In this document: piece by piece, positions 1 to 12,619 of the stretch | How the letters are laid out: the number at the start of each line of letters is the position of its first letter | Numbering within the stretch: position 1 is the stretch's first letter | DNA from: Ahaetulla prasina | Taxonomy: Eukaryota > Chordata > Lepidosauria > Squamata > Colubridae | Assembly (NCBI RefSeq): GCF_028640845.1 | Contig: NC_080542.1 | Span: 64,741,064 to 64,805,063 of the forward strand | Reading direction: 5' to 3' | DNA length: 64,000 nucleotides | Translations under genes and position numbers: made by a program | Notes under the pieces: model-generated | Database searches by the model: none | What the model was told of the DNA's origin: nothing | Seen by the model: the letters and a program-made list of their open reading frames with translations, nothing else

Positions 1-217
1 TCAGTAGAGGACATTCTTTCAAAGATGCCTCCACTGCCAGGAGCTTGGCTGTCTGATACATAGGAAATAGTATTCTTCTAGACAATGGAATTCTCTCTCT
101 AGGAAAGTTGAGAGACACTAACTCCTTTAATGTTTAGAAAAATGGCAGGAATTAGTATCTTTTGCCAGTCGTTAAATTGTTAATTGATTTTAATTGTATT
201 TATTTTATGTTTTAAAA

Positions 218-461
218 GCCCTAGTGGTACAGTGGTTAAAATTCAGTATTGCAAGCAAACTCTGCCGACAGCCTGGAGTTTGATTCTGATGGGGCTCAAT
301 ATTGACTCAGCCTTTCATTGTTCCAAGCCCTATAAATGAGGATTCAGACAGTTGGGGGACAATATGCAAATAATGCTGACATTGTAAGTGCATTTACGGA
401 GTGCTCTAAAGGGACAGTGTATAACTTGAAATGCAATTGTTATTGCTATGTTTTATGTTTT
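218..461 (+). repeat. tRNA-derived SINE, degenerate
   Basis: A decayed A-box-like stretch (ggtacagtgg) is followed by a B-box-like gtttgattctg. Then comes the body seen in other SINEs of this window (gactcagcctttcattg, gaggattcagacagttgggg). The 3' end fades into AT-rich DNA. It is related to the copies at 15730 and 30500. An old squamate SINE is the best reading. Confidence 0.6.
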
Positions 462-900
462 GTATTATTTCTGTAAGGCTCTCCTCAAGTACTTATGGAG
501 CAGGTTATATTTTAAATCATAATTTGTATGTGCATTTTCGTGTTTATGTTTTAGCCTTGGTCACTTCTATATCTGTGGAAAAAATATATCTATAAGTAAA
601 ATGCAATAATGTTACAACTCCTGAAATTTGCTGTTTTAGAATATTTAGTTTAGAAGATTAATTTTGCATCACAGGATCAGTGCAACAAACACTTTAAAAC
701 GTAAAATTCATGTTATAATTAATTTCTGAAATATTAGAAGCAAATTAGAATTTTTGAAAAGAAAATTCTAATATTATAGTTTTATCTCTTGTTTAAGAAA
801 ATTGTCTTTCTTTGATTTCATTTTGCCTAGAAAGAAAGGAAAATCCAACTATCAAAATGGATTTTTCCATTCAAAAAGGAATATAGGAATCACTGATTTA
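462..900. other. AT-rich DNA, nothing recognised
   Basis: Low-complexity AT-rich sequence without coding bias, repeat ends or tRNA-like boxes that I can see. Confidence 0.5.
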
Positions 901-1262
901 CAACTAATCACTTAGCAACCATCCAAAGTTACAAGGGGCAGCAAAAAAGAATCTTATGATCAGGTTTCAAAGTTCTGATGATAAGCTCACCCATTCAGTC
1001 ACATGATCACATTAATGGCTGTTTGGAGCATTGTCATGTGATCACAATTTTCATTTTTTGCCAAAAATCAATGTTTACTTCCAATTTCCAGCTAAAAGCT
1101 CCCATTGCAAATACTAGGTTTGTTTGATGACCACCAATTCAATTAACACTTGCAGATTTGCTTAACAATCACCACAAAAAGTTGTAAAATCATATTGCCA
1201 TGTGATGATCCACTTAGACAACTGGCATAATTTACAACCATAACTCTGAGCTCAATTATAGG
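901..1262 (+). repeat. Old snake interspersed repeat (MITE-like), 'cttaacaa' family
   Basis: The sequence carries the repeated phrases of a common squamate repeat: ttacaac, cacttagcaacc, cacatgatcac, cttaacaatcacc, and a terminal ctcaattata. The same family is seen at 4090-4170 and, in the other orientation, at 18570-18711 plus 22118-22315. Its transposon class is not certain. It has no coding capacity. Confidence 0.55.
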
Positions 1263-3597
1263 CTTAAATAGAGGACTATATATACTTAATTTTGAAGAGC
1301 TTAATGTGATAGTGAGCAGTTTATGGAACCTGTTTAGAAAGAATCACATGTGTGCCGGTGATTCACACTCATTTAACAATGTCACTGGTAGCATTTTAAA
1401 GCTAGCTCCCCAAAATATTTTTAGATAGTATTAATACATGGCTCACATAATAATGGTTGCTATTAAGGAGTTTTTGATTATTTGTATCTTCTGTCACCTT
1501 TTCATTTATTAACTATGGATTTATGCAGTAACATTAGAAATTAGCATCATCATCATCTGTAGGAAACATACATCCTGGTTATATGCTTTTCTTTTCTTTC
1601 TTCAGAAATATATCCTTTCTTCTATAAGTTGCACATTCTTCTAATATATAGCTAAAATGCATAATAAGTAGTGGAAACAACTACCTTAAAAGTTGTGGAT
1701 ATGAGGTTAGTTTGCTTCTCTTTCCCCAGTTAAGATTGATTACACTTTAGTGCTTATAATGATTGCTTGATTATAATGATTAATTAAAATGGACCAAAGG
1801 GTCTAGGTGTCCATGATTTTGCCAAAAGAAAAGACAACATATGATGCCATAGAATGCTATAGTTTGTTCTTATGAAGATATAAACCATAGGATCTGCATT
1901 TCCACACACATTAAATCTCTTCCATATAGTATTGACAACCATTTTTTGAATGGAGGGAATCATAATGTAGTAATTCAAATGTCAAAGCAAGCATATGTGA
2001 ACCTATGTTGAGTTGATGCATTGTGTATCTATTTCAAATTAATATTATTTGGAAGACTTTATCAAGGCACATTGGAAATATATAGGCTAAAACAAATTAT
2101 TCCATTTTTTCCTAATATACCATGTATTTCCTAACATATTTTATTCCTATGGCCTTTAACTTGTGTTTTTAATATAAACCACCAATTAGGCAGCTTTATT
2201 ACTATAACTATCATCTTATTAATAATTTAAAACTTGGGAGGACTAATGGAATTTAGATGTATATTTTTTAAAAAAGAAAAAAAATTGCATGCGCATTACA
2301 GTGGGCATTGTGTAAGCACATTCTCAGAGGTGTTGGTGGATGTCTCATTTCAACATACCGGTATTGAATTATATACATATGCACACATGCACACAAGTAG
2401 AGTATGTCTAGTTGAGACATAGAGTATGTCTAGAGTATGTCTAGTTGAGCTATGATGACAAGTACATCTTAAACTTTTCCTTGCATGGATAGAGATAGAT
2501 AAATTATTTTGAGTGAATCTAGAAACTAAAGACCTGCAGCTTGAGGAAGGTTTGAAACAAAATTTACTATCTTGCAAATAAAATTTAAGATATACCCAAT
2601 GTTCATTTCTTTCCCAGCAACAGGATGGGAGAAATAGATAAATAGATAATAGAAGTAGATAAAGAGATAGATAAATTTTAATTTAGCTTACATTTCAATC
2701 CCTTTTCTCTCAATTCAGAACAAATTTTGGCTTGTTACATGATTAGAATAGTAGTTTAGAGTAAAAATTATCATTTTATCAAAAGCTTGAGTAAGTAATC
2801 TATGTAACTTTAGCATCTCTGAAAAATTGCAATGATGTATGTATAAAAAGTTTGACAAATTCAAGTTAGAAGCAATCATGTGAGTTCTGATTAGAACTGT
2901 ATATTTAGAATCTCCATTTAGAATCTCATTTTCCTTTCATCTTTTTCTTTAAGCTGATAAATTGTTGCTATATTTAATATAATTGAACTTGGTGTTGAAA
3001 GATTTTTCTAATTTATTAGATACAATTGGGATACTTCTCAGGAAGAAAAAAAGTTTGATTCTGTTTCCAGAGAAACAAGTCATACAGTCTGCTACTGATT
3101 AAGGGCAAGACAGGTTAAAAACTCTTTCTCTTGTCATCTTCAGAGATACAAAAGGTTGAAAGTTCTGAATTTTCTACTAAGAAGCCTCATGTATTTGAAT
3201 ATTTGTTCATCAGCAGTAAAAGAGATAAAATTAGTTTCTTTCAATAATTTGGGAAGGTCCAGTGTAGCATTTTAAAAATGTACTTACAATATTTTCTGCC
3301 CCATGGGTTCCTTTGGCTTTTCCCTTACAAAATGAAAGTGCCAAGATCTTAGAGCAGATGAAAGGCAAAACAAATATTAGTTACATAAAAATGAATAATT
3401 TCACACCTGCATCTTTTATACCAAGGAGACAAAAAAAAAAAAAAAACCCCCAACCCAAAATTTTCTCTTAATAAAGAACTGACAATGTGAAGAAACACAT
3501 CAAGAGATGCTTCTCCTGAAGCCAATCAAAAAAATCTAATCCTGTATCTAATTAGATAACAAGCTCATAGTAGATATTAAAATAGCAGATATTAAAA

Positions 3598-3641
<44 letters not shown>

Positions 3642-4089
3642 TCAGTTATTTTATTTCAGACAGGCCCTTATTGCATATTTGTAAAAAGATACTTTAATAT
3701 CAACTCTGCTTCACGCCTGTAGTCATCCAAAGGCACATTATGACGGACACAATTTTAACATGTATTTTCATAAATATAAATATTGTGAGGAACTTAAAAT
3801 CTCATCTTCCAAGGGATTGCAACCTTTTCATACCTCAGAAATATTATTATGTGATTCCATAAACTTTATTTACCCTACAACCTTTTATGATTTTTTCAAC
3901 CAATTTAATTCTATTAACTTTCCCCATCCTTGTCATTTAACAGAGGTGGTGAATTTTCTGTTAAGGGTTGCCAAAACGTTATATAATGTCAGTGAATCTA
4001 AATAGTACTATTTCATAAATGGTTTATTTTATGTTTCTTTCAAACTTTTATGAAATGGAAAGAAATGAATTCTGCATCTGGCTTTCTTC
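1263..4089. other. AT-rich intergenic or intronic DNA
   Basis: No gene or clear transposon recognised. Small features only: an imperfect short duplication of agagtatgtctag at about 2398-2450, a weak GATA-like stretch at 2628-2672, and an A run at 3431-3447. Short open frames here have no family resemblance and AT-rich codon content. Confidence 0.5.
3600..3641 (+). repeat. (CAT)n microsatellite
   Basis: Uninterrupted trinucleotide repeat of about 14 units in AT-rich DNA. Confidence 0.95.
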
Positions 4090-4170
4090 CTTGACTTCGT
4101 CAGAAACTTGCTGGGAAGGTCGCAAAAGGTGATCATATGACTCTAGAATACTGCAATCATCTTAAATATG
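4090..4170 (-). repeat. Fragment of the 'cttaacaa' MITE-like repeat
   Basis: The stretch ggtcgcaaaaggtgatca and the following atgactctagaatactgcaa match the inner part of the family described at 901. It stops where the AATAG array and CR1 tail begin, so the CR1 insertion probably truncated or split it. Confidence 0.5.
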
Positions 4171-4239
4171 AATAGAATAGAATAGAATAGAATAGAATAG
4201 AATAGAATAGAATAGAATAGAATAGAATAGAATAGAATA
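4171..4239 (+). repeat. (AATAG)n pentanucleotide array at a CR1 3' end
   Basis: About 14 units of AATAG lie directly against the 3' terminus of a minus-strand CR1 LINE. In the LINE orientation the array reads (ATTCT)n, so it looks like an expansion of the LINE tail. Confidence 0.9.
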
Positions 4240-4510
4240 ACAGAGTTGGAAGGGACCTTGGAAGTCTTCTAGTCCAACCCCCTGCTTAGGCAGGAAACCC
4301 TACACCACTTCAGACAAATGATTATCCAACCTACTCTTTAAAACTTCCAGTGTTGGAGCATTCACAACTTCTGGAGGCAAGTTGTTCCACTGATCAATTG
4401 TTCTAACTGTCAGGAAATCTCTCCTTAGTTCTAAGTTGTTTCTCTCCTTGATTAGTTGTCCTACCCTCAGTTGCTTTGGAGAATAGCTTGACTCCCTCTT
4501 CTGTCTGTCT
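4240..4510 (-). mobile_element. CR1 LINE, 3' end (5'-truncated)
   Basis: The start cagagttggaagggacctt and the following agtccaaccccctgcttagg are the hallmark of the CR1 3' end in sauropsids. The sequence continues antisense through the C-terminal reverse-transcriptase region, matching the sense copies at 36995 and 34660. The copy is truncated near 4510 and is non-coding. Confidence 0.85.
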
Positions 4511-5497
4511 ATATTGTTTTTCTGGGACAGAACCTCTTCAACTCCAAACCTTTTACAAATATTGGATATACAGTGGTGGCATTTATGTATGTGTCTGGGG
4601 GGTGTCTGTGTATATTATGTGTATATGTGTACGTATATGCATCTGGTACAGATATGTATATGTATAGTTGAATGTACCAGATATTTTAAAGGGGATTGAA
4701 GGATTTGGTCCCTGAAAAAAATAGGTATCCAGGCAAAATTAGGGGAATTTTAGAAAAAGGAATTGTTTTATAAATAAGAATGTAATTGTAAAAGATCTCA
4801 GAGCTTTGTAGAAAGTTCACTGTGTGTAGTATCTTCTATACAATTGCTTCAACATTTCCACATAATTAAATAACAATTGGAATTTCCCCCCACAAATAGT
4901 TGTGATGGGGAAGATGGAGAGGAAAAAGGAGCTATGCATGCAAATATATTTGCACAGATTTTAGTTATTGATGTTCGCACATTTCCTGAAATATGATGAT
5001 TCAGATATGAAAATAAGATTTAATGTTGATATAAAATGCTAAAAATATTGTTATAATAAAGTAAATATGATGCATTGCAGCCTGCAAGATATGAAAGAGC
5101 ATAATATATTGGTAGACTCCAGAACTGGCATTTCTCAGGTCTAGCACCACATCCAACCCTATGAATCAAAAGACTCTTAGTAATGTAGCAGCCAGGAATG
5201 TTACCCTTTGTTCAAATGTTGGACCAATCAAGAAAGTTTGTAGTGGGATTTGATTCTAGATGAAAAAGTTATTTCATCTAGAATCAGTTTTATGTACCTA
5301 TATAAAATTAATTCCTTCTGAAGTCAGTAGACCTGATTCTCCAAAGTGAATGTAAAACTATTCTTCAATACTAAAATCTATGGTGACAAATTTTTGAAGA
5401 ATTTGCAATTCTGACGTAACAATATAAACTGCAAAGTTGAACCCCTGAAACTGACAAATTGGTTAATTTTAATTAATTTTCTAAATAAATAAATAAA

Positions 5498-5528
<31 letters not shown>

Positions 5529-5536
5529 TTATGACA
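4511..5536. other. AT-rich DNA with a GT/TA-rich stretch
   Basis: Contains a degenerate (TGTATA)-like stretch at about 4590-4670 and, at 5483-5526, AAAT units running into (ACAT)n. No gene or transposon end seen. Confidence 0.5.
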
Positions 5537-5544
5537 TTAAAGCA

Positions 5545-5847
5545 GGGGTGAAATCCAGTAGGTTCTGACAGGTTCTGGAGAACTGGTAGACAAAATTTTG
5601 AGCAGTTCAAAGAACTGGCAAATACCACCTCTGGCTGGCCCTAAAGTGGGGTGAAAATGGAAATTTTGCAGTATCCTTCCCCCAGGAGTGGGGAGGAAAT
5701 AGGGATTTTGCAGTGTCCTTCCCCTGGAGTGGGGTGGGAATAGAGATTTTTGCAGTACCCTTCCCCTGCCACGTCCACCAAGCCACGCCCATCAAGACAC
5801 ACCACGCCCACAGAACCAATACTAAAAACATTTGGATTTCACCACTG
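5545..5847 (+). mobile_element. hAT non-autonomous element (MITE), 303 bp
   Basis: Terminal inverted repeats run from caggggtgaaatcca to tggatttcaccactg. The flanking 8-bp target duplication is cattaaag (5537-5544) and cactaaag (5848-5855), one mismatch. CAG...CTG ends with an 8-bp duplication are characteristic of the hAT superfamily. The interior has no transposase. A related copy sits in the copia element at 19893. Confidence 0.9.
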
Positions 5848-6360
5848 CACTAAAGCAATGATTGAACCCATCAATCTAATGTAAGAAAAAAGGAAAGAAT
5901 TTTCATTTTGTTTTTTAATGTGACACTAGTAGAAATTGGAGCATGTTAGAACTGCCCAGGATCTGATATAATTAAACTCTATTCTTTCTATTAGGAACAT
6001 TGTAAAATGAAAACAGGAGCATACAATACTAAGCTTTCAAGAATTCCATCCAGTGAGATTATTATTTGATTCACTTAGCACTGGCCTTTCAAAAATTAAT
6101 TTACATTTTTCAATTGCTACTCAATCTCAAGGTCAACTTCAAAGCTGTAATAAAGAAACAATTTCAGAAATTGATCTAGTGTGAAAGTATGGAATAATTT
6201 CCATAAGAAACTCACTGTGAAGATTTTAAAATCTGAACTAGAACGCTATAATTTTCTGGATCAGCTACAAATAACTTATGGAAAAGAAAAAAACCTAAGA
6301 AAAGAACATAATATATTTCATAGTCTCAAGAAACACTTTCTGGCCTTTGCAGGCTAAAAT

Positions 6361-6411
6361 ATTTGTTTGTTTGTTTGTGTGTTTGTTTGTTTGTTTGGTT
6401 GGTTGGTTGGT

Positions 6412-6446
<35 letters not shown>

Positions 6447-6462
6447 TTGGTTGGCTGGTTCC
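6361..6462 (+). repeat. Compound (GTTT)n(GGTT)n(GGCT)n microsatellite
   Basis: The tetranucleotide unit shifts stepwise from GTTT to GGTT to GGCT and back to GGTT. It abuts the 3' end of the minus-strand L2-like LINE at 6463, so it probably grew from that LINE's tail. Confidence 0.85.
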
Positions 6463-7010
6463 TAGCTCATCATAAGGCCACTTTAGATAGCTTACAACTA
6501 TAAAAAGGAAGAAATGAAAAGAGTATAAACAAAACAGAAGTAAATTAACAGAACAATAAAATAAGCAATGAAAAAACAATAATTCATCAATATGATAACA
6601 AGAAGTGGGACTGGTAGAGAGCTTAGAGCTAAGCAAGAGGTGAAGTCTGCCATCAATCCAGTAGCCACTTCCAGCTTGGAATTCTCCCATCTGGTCCCTA
6701 GGCCAAATAGCAGATCTTTAGGCTCCTGGAGAAGAGAACATGGGGCAGATCTTACCCTAGATTATAAAATGTTCCAAGAGGCAGGTTCTGTGACAGAGAA
6801 GGCTCTTCTTCTGGATCCTGATAGTTGCTTGGTGGATCTGTAATCTGCCAACCCAAGTAGGACAGACTTGTCCTAGTGGGACATCATATAGGCTGGACCT
6901 ACGCCGTTAAGGGCTTTAAATGTCACAAACACCTTGAACTGCAATCAGAAGCAGACTGGTAGCCAATGAAGTTTGCAGAGCAGCAGTGTATTATGGGTCA
7001 ACCAAATATG
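6463..7010 (-). mobile_element. L2-clade LINE fragment, 3' region
   Basis: Read antisense, the sequence resembles the 3' coding region and tail of the L2 LINE seen again at 44520-46620. The shared landmarks are gcagactggtagccaatgaa (6951-6970) and the preceding stretch on rising cumulative phrases such as gggctttaaatgtcac. It is heavily decayed with no open frame across it. Confidence 0.55.
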
Positions 7011-7689
7011 CTTTTTTTTGTATTTCTAAACCAGCCTTTCTCAATTTGATGCCTCCACCTTAAAAGGACATAACAAGTGCTAAGAATGTGATTGAAATTA
7101 CTGTTTGTATCTTACCCACAGAATATCAAGTGATAGTTTTGGTTCTGCAAGGGACCATATTATCTCACCTGATTTATGTCAAGACCATTAGCGTTGTCAC
7201 CTATTTCAATATATAAGTTGGGAAAACGTTTTTGCCTTTTGCTACCCCAAATTTAAAAATAATACATTTCTTTTGCTTGTGAGAAAGAAAAAGATGAGCA
7301 GAATATATTTTCTTAATGCTCTATTCATTTTAATTGTTCATAAGAAGTCAAACTTGTTTCTATCATTAAAATAAACTTTAATGGGAAAATCTTTCAGAAA
7401 GCCCAAATTAAGGCTAAAAGCAATGCTGTTGCTGTTCTCTCATGGTGCCTGCAGGCTGTGGAGGCTTGGATAGGGGACAACAATGGAAAAACAAAATAAC
7501 TTTGGGTGCAGGGAGGTCGGGGGCTAAGGTCTGGAATTTTGTCATCTTTAATCCTGGATGTGATGGCGTGCCATAGATAGATCCAGTCCACAGCTTGGGG
7601 GGTTTCTTGCAATTCCTGCTCAAAGAGGAGGTGGCAGTCACATCTAAGAGAGCTTTTGCATAACTTCAGGTTGTACACCAGTTGAGTCC
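7011..7689. other. No gene recognised
   Basis: AT-rich up to about 7390, then a more balanced stretch (7400-7680) with overlapping minus-strand open frames of 75 and 94 codons. These have no recognisable domain, no upstream promoter signal and no splice context, and I take them to be chance or old repeat. Confidence 0.45.
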
Positions 7690-8693
7690 TTTCCTAGATC
7701 AGGAGTCCATGCACTCAGTCATTCAGGTACTCGCCATCTCATGACTGGACTACTGCAATGCACTCTACATAGGGCTATCCTTGAAGAGCTTTTAAAGCTA
7801 CAGCTGGTGCAGAGTTTAGCGGCATGGGCAGTTCTTGGGACCCAAGTATGGCCCATGTAATACCATTGCTCCACAAGCTAAATTGGCTCTCAATTATTTC
7901 AGGATGTTGGTAATTCAGGATGTTGGTAAGCACCTTTAAAGACTTTCATGGCATGGCTCCAGGCTACTTAAGGGATCGTCTCATCCTACTGGAATTGATC
8001 CATCCCATCTGTGCTGACAAAGGACGCATCTTGTGAATCTTGTCAGCTTGAGTATCCCAATTGGCAGAATCCAGGAGAAGGGCCTTTACTGATGTTGCAT
8101 CTGTCCTCCAGAATATCTTGTCTGCTGGACTGAGGTTGGTCCCAACCCTCCTGACCTTCCATAAGAGCCTAAAGATCTGGTTTTATCAGTTGGTATAAGG
8201 TTCCAATAGTGGACTATCTCAGTAGAAGATAGGTTAACAATAGATTCCACCTCCCCACTATCCTGCTCCTGCCTTCCCCATCTTTTAATTATGCTGCTGT
8301 ATTTGGTTGGGTCTACTAGCTTATGTATGTTTTTATTTTGGTAGATATATTTTTATTTTTATGATTGTAAGCAGGGATAGGTTCTACTTACCTTTACTAC
8401 CAGTTTGCAACAGGAGCACACACTTGCTTCACTTATGTATGCTTCTGCACATGCGCAGATCGTCCATGATGATGTCCGGGCAGGTGGGCAGAGCCTCCCA
8501 CTGCTTTTACTACACTTTTACTACTACTACACTTTTACTACTATGCTTTTACCAAACCAGGAGCAACCCACCACTGATTGTAAGCCACTCAATATTATCC
8601 TGAGCCAAGATGGGAGATCAATAAATGTTATAAGTACTAACAAATAATAAATGAAATGAAATAAAATAAAATAAAATAAAATAAAATAAAATA
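7690..8693 (+). mobile_element. L2-clade LINE, 3' end, split by a hAT MITE
   Basis: Forward translation, with frameshifts and stops, gives a C-terminal L2 reverse-transcriptase tail: LDYCNALY near 7745, then PQAKL, FKDFHGMAPGYLRDRL and RRAFTDVASVLQNIL. The 3' UTR continues to the (AAAAT)n tail at 8655-8693 and is interrupted by the hAT element at 8372-8576. The copy is 5'-truncated and dead. Confidence 0.75.
8372..8576 (+). mobile_element. hAT MITE, 205 bp, in L2 3' UTR
   Basis: Starts with cagggatagg and ends with cccaccactg. It is flanked by a perfect 8-bp target duplication, attgtaag (8364-8371 and 8577-8584). Removing the element and one duplication restores the LINE 3' UTR text attgtaagccactc. 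The interior is unrelated to the other CAG...CTG elements here. Confidence 0.9.
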
Positions 8694-10610
8694 ATAAAAT
8701 CTTCATGAACTCTTGATTACTTCAGTGAAAATTAAGTGAAGGAAGGAAGCAGAGGTCCTATAAATAGAAGAGACAAAATTAGGATTAAAATAATTAACAT
8801 AATATTAATAATGTCTTATAAATATGAGTAACCAATAGATAAATCTCCTTTGTTGATTAATAAGGAATTGACCTATTCCATAAGGGGATCTCATTAAATT
8901 CAGAAAATGTTTCCATACCAGAAGACTGTAAAGCTGTCTACTTTTTAAAAAAAAAAAAACCAACATTTTTTTTATCCCACCTTTAATTTAATTGTGGTTC
9001 ATGCAACACAATACATGAAAACTTAAAGAAACTCTAGATGTTTAAGTACCATACATGTTCTTTCACCAATTATAATGAATTTTTCATGTAAAAACGGATG
9101 TAAGGGTAAGCATTGCCAAATTGGAAAGAACGTTTTTGAGCAGACAATAGAACCAGAACCTTTTTTTCCTTATAAATTAATGAGATGTGATTCATGAAAA
9201 ATTATTCAAACTAAAACATCATTTGTAAAGCTGAAATCTACATAGTAATAGTCAACCAAATTATAAACTTCCTCCATGCTTAAAAAAAAACCCATATCCC
9301 TTCACTTGAAGACAACTTCTATTCAAAGGGCTATTCCATTCAAATCTGTATTAAAATGACGATCAATAAAGATCTTGATAATAATCAAAGAATATCTAGA
9401 TGACAGATTATTTATACATTTTACTTACTGCATTTTCCCTGCTATAATGAGATACCATTATATTTTATATTACATGCAACAAATTGAGATGAACTTTAGA
9501 TTAGACAATCCCATTGATACCAATGAATCAACCTTCAGGGTAAATCTATGCTGAGTTGAAACAATTACTTCTAAATTTTGTGCCTATAAATTGGTCCTTT
9601 TATACAATTTTTTGAGTAAAGAATTACCCATTTTTGGTTTTACATCACTGTTGTATATACTCTTGGAAACCTTACAAAAAGTGGAATTCTCGGTTGTAAG
9701 AGCAAATATGTATATATAATTTGTAGAAAATTCTATGCAAAAAATAAAAACCCATTCACTAGACTGTCTATTCAGCATCTCCAAAATTATTCCAGAGTAC
9801 TAATGGAGCTGGCGAAACTAATTGTTTTAATTAAAGAAAATAATGTATTTAATTTCTACTTTGAAACAACTTCTGGATTTAATGCTCAAAACAGAAAAAA
9901 AAAGAATAAAACTATGATTTTGGTTTTTGATTATTAGACTGTCATTATAGAAATGGTGAAGATTTATTAAATATGCAAAGTAAAAAATTAAGTTTGTAAT
10001 GTATTTTGTATTTTACTGCACTGAAAAAGTTGTAAGTCACTGCTTTTGTTTATTTCCCTTTTACCTTGCATCTTCTTCTCCTTTTGTTTGTTTTCCTTAT
10101 TTCCCCATATTTTTGTTTCTATTTTCATTTTATATTATAATAAACTTTAGCAAAGTCTTGAAATCAAAACAAAGCAAAATTTATCCAGAGTGAGGATAAG
10201 TGCCATGCAGATTTTGACTCATAATCAAAAGTTTGCCAAAAAGAAAACTTATCTAGACATAATCGTGAATTTCAACCTCAGCCCTTATTATTTGTACTGT
10301 GTATTTATTCCTGGCTTACACAACATGGAATACTTAACACTCTGTTATGGACAGAGCTGAATTTAATTTGCAGCTTAATTGACACCTAGAACAGATTTGT
10401 TTCAGAAAACATGATAAAATGACATCAACTTCCATTCTAAAACTGAACACATGGTGCTTGCTGCAAATATACAGTACAGTGCCAAGGAAACATAACATAG
10501 TGTTAGTTAACCATTGTAAAACCATCTGCCCAAGTATTTTAGAAACACCATCATTTTAGCTTTATTTCAAATAATAGTGCTTAAATCTATTTATTCTTTA
10601 TCATCTTTCT
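8694..10610. other. AT-rich DNA, nothing recognised
   Basis: Long AT-rich stretch with A runs (8943-8960, 9283-9291, 9893-9903). Open frames of 60-66 codons have no similarity to known families that I can recognise. Confidence 0.5.
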
Positions 10611-10614
10611 ACTT

Positions 10615-11145
10615 CTACAGGTATTGTTTCTTAAATTGTTTCTCACTGACCTATGCTTAGTTCGTAAGATTATTTATCAAAACGTTCTACCTATAAATGA
10701 GTACTTTAATTTCAGCCATAATAACACAAGGGCAATCAATAGATTCAAATGCAATGTAATTCGCTCTAATCTAGATTGTAGGAAATATGACTTCTACAAT
10801 AGAGTAGTAAATGTCTGGAACACTCTACCTGATCCTATTGTTAGTCTCTAATCCCCATACCTTTTACCTTAAACCTTCTACCGTGGACCTTTCATGTTTC
10901 TTAAGAGGTCCCTAAGAGAATGTGCATAAGCACACCAGTGTGCCTACCATCACTGTCCTACTGTTCCCTACTATATGTAATCATTCTATGTATTAATGGC
11001 TATGTTTTGCCTATTTATATCCCTTTTTTGTGCCAATTTTTTTTCATGTGTCCATGTCTATGTTTATACTGTTACTTGTTTTCTTGTACTTGTTTACAAT
11101 TTTTTTATTATTATTATTATTTGTATTATTATTATTATTATTATT
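10615..11145 (+). mobile_element. CR1/jockey-type LINE ('family X'), C-terminus and 3' UTR
   Basis: An open frame at 10624-10851 has the C-terminal signature of this LINE group: YQNVLPINEYFNFSHNNTRA, then CRKYDFYNRVVNVWNTLPD. The 3' UTR follows (gcataagcacaccagtgtgc, 10923-10942) and ends in an (ATT)n tail at 11107-11145. Related copies are at 23668-24240 (minus) and 39921-40160. The copy is 5'-truncated and lost the rest of the polymerase. Confidence 0.7.
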
Positions 11146-11154
11146 AATCACATA

Positions 11155-11460
11155 CTGAACAACCATTGAGAATCTTTGGCAAAATGTTTCCTCATTTGAA
11201 GCGACTTATTCCAAAATTAATATTGATCATGTCTAAGGGTGGTGGATTGTGGCTTCCTAAACTGTTCAATAGGTTCTGGGAAGAAGTGAAAAAATTCATA
11301 GATGATATATTTAATATAAACTGGTAATATATGGCAATCCATATACTTTGGAAATATGCAGTTTTAGAAGAAGAAATCATTCTGGCAGACAGAAAACTCA
11401 CAGAGCTATTTGTCTACATTGAAAAATATAAGAGCAAGCAAAGTCATGCAGAACTTTTTT
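11155..11460 (+). mobile_element. Possible LINE (L1-like) remnant
   Basis: Forward translation gives FPHLKRLIPKLI, then SKGGGLWLPKLFNRFWEEV and further residues with stops. The GGGLWLP and FWEEV pieces resemble the C-terminal part of L1-type ORF2 proteins. The match is weak and the assignment tentative. Confidence 0.35.
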
Positions 11461-12257
11461 TTTTCAAATAAAGTGTCCAGAGTATTGCCAGAATGTAACA
11501 ATTACTATGCTGTACTTTGAAATTATAATTATGACAATCATTCCTCCTCCTCCTTCATGCCTGGACCCCAAAGTGAAGACATTAAAAAAAGAACTGTCGT
11601 TCCTCTTTGACTAAGAGGCAGAGTACTGTCCAGCTGACACTGGGAACACCTATTTGCTAGCATATGCTTTGAACTGATTTGGAAGTTAAAGTTGCTGAGG
11701 ATATTATATTATACTAATCTCAACAGTTATATCAAATTCTAATAAATATTTTAAAATGTTTCTAATGTAACTTTGTTGCTTTCCTTTCATATATTCAGGT
11801 AACAACCTTAGGTCAGAGAAAAGGCTAAACCAAACTGCCAACTCTGTAATATAATTATAGAAGTTCATACATGAGGTTTCAAAAACCAAAATTAATCTTT
11901 GACCAAAGCATAAAATTTAATGTGAATGCAAGGGATATCTAAGACACTTTGCTTTCACAATAATTTATTGAAATATATCGGAATTCTGCCTGACAAAGAA
12001 TATATTTAAAAAATGTTATCAAAGAATTGGAAGTGAATTTGAAATTTATAGTTCATTGGGAATGTGTTGGATTTTTCTGCCTATAAAACTGGGATCTAGT
12101 TGAAATTTGTAGCTGCAAGAAATTTTAGGGGTGCATACAGATTCCTGCAAACAAATGTGGATATATAAATTGGGATAATATATAAAATCTTGGTAGAATT
12201 TTTTTTTTTTGCATTATATACCGAAAGGATCAGTGGATTTTTAATTGATAAATGTAT
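11461..12257. other. AT-rich DNA, nothing recognised
   Basis: No open frame, repeat end or RNA gene that I can support. Confidence 0.5.
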
Positions 12258-12390
12258 TGAGAGCAGATGGATAACATAGTGGTTACAGCATTACATCTGA
12301 CTTAGGAAATTAGAACTCACTGGCTGGTACCTATCTTACCAGTGGAGATTCTTGGGCAAAGACCAATTATATTTTACCTCAAAATATGAA
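12258..12390 (+). repeat. Degenerate tRNA-derived SINE head
   Basis: gagcagatggataacatagtggttacagc resembles the tRNA-related head of squamate SINEs (A-box-like agtggtt), followed by a decayed B-box-like aattagaactcac. Only the 5' part is seen. Confidence 0.4.
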
Positions 12391-12619
12391 AGTAGCACAC
12401 ATGAAGTAGTAGGGTCATGTTGACCTGGACATTATCTGGATTAAGAAGGTCCATGTCAGATGTTGTGAAACAAGAACAATATGATAATGTGGGCTATTGG
12501 AACAAGCCATACATAGAGAAGACAAGAAAATCAATAGAAAACCTAATAAGAGGTGATATATGAAATGATTGAGGGAAGTATGGATGGACAAAAAACCATT
12601 GGATAACAAGCTATTTCTC

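Noticed and set aside
3600..3641. CRISPR-like or other structured repeat arrays
   Set aside because: All arrays seen are simple-sequence microsatellites without unique spacers; the genome is eukaryotic.
7394..7678. 94-codon minus-strand frame as a possible gene
   Set aside because: No domain, no splice or promoter context and no conserved partner in the window.
10624..10851. 75-codon frame as a small host gene
   Set aside because: It matches the C-terminus of another LINE copy at 23952-24191, so it is retrotransposon sequence.
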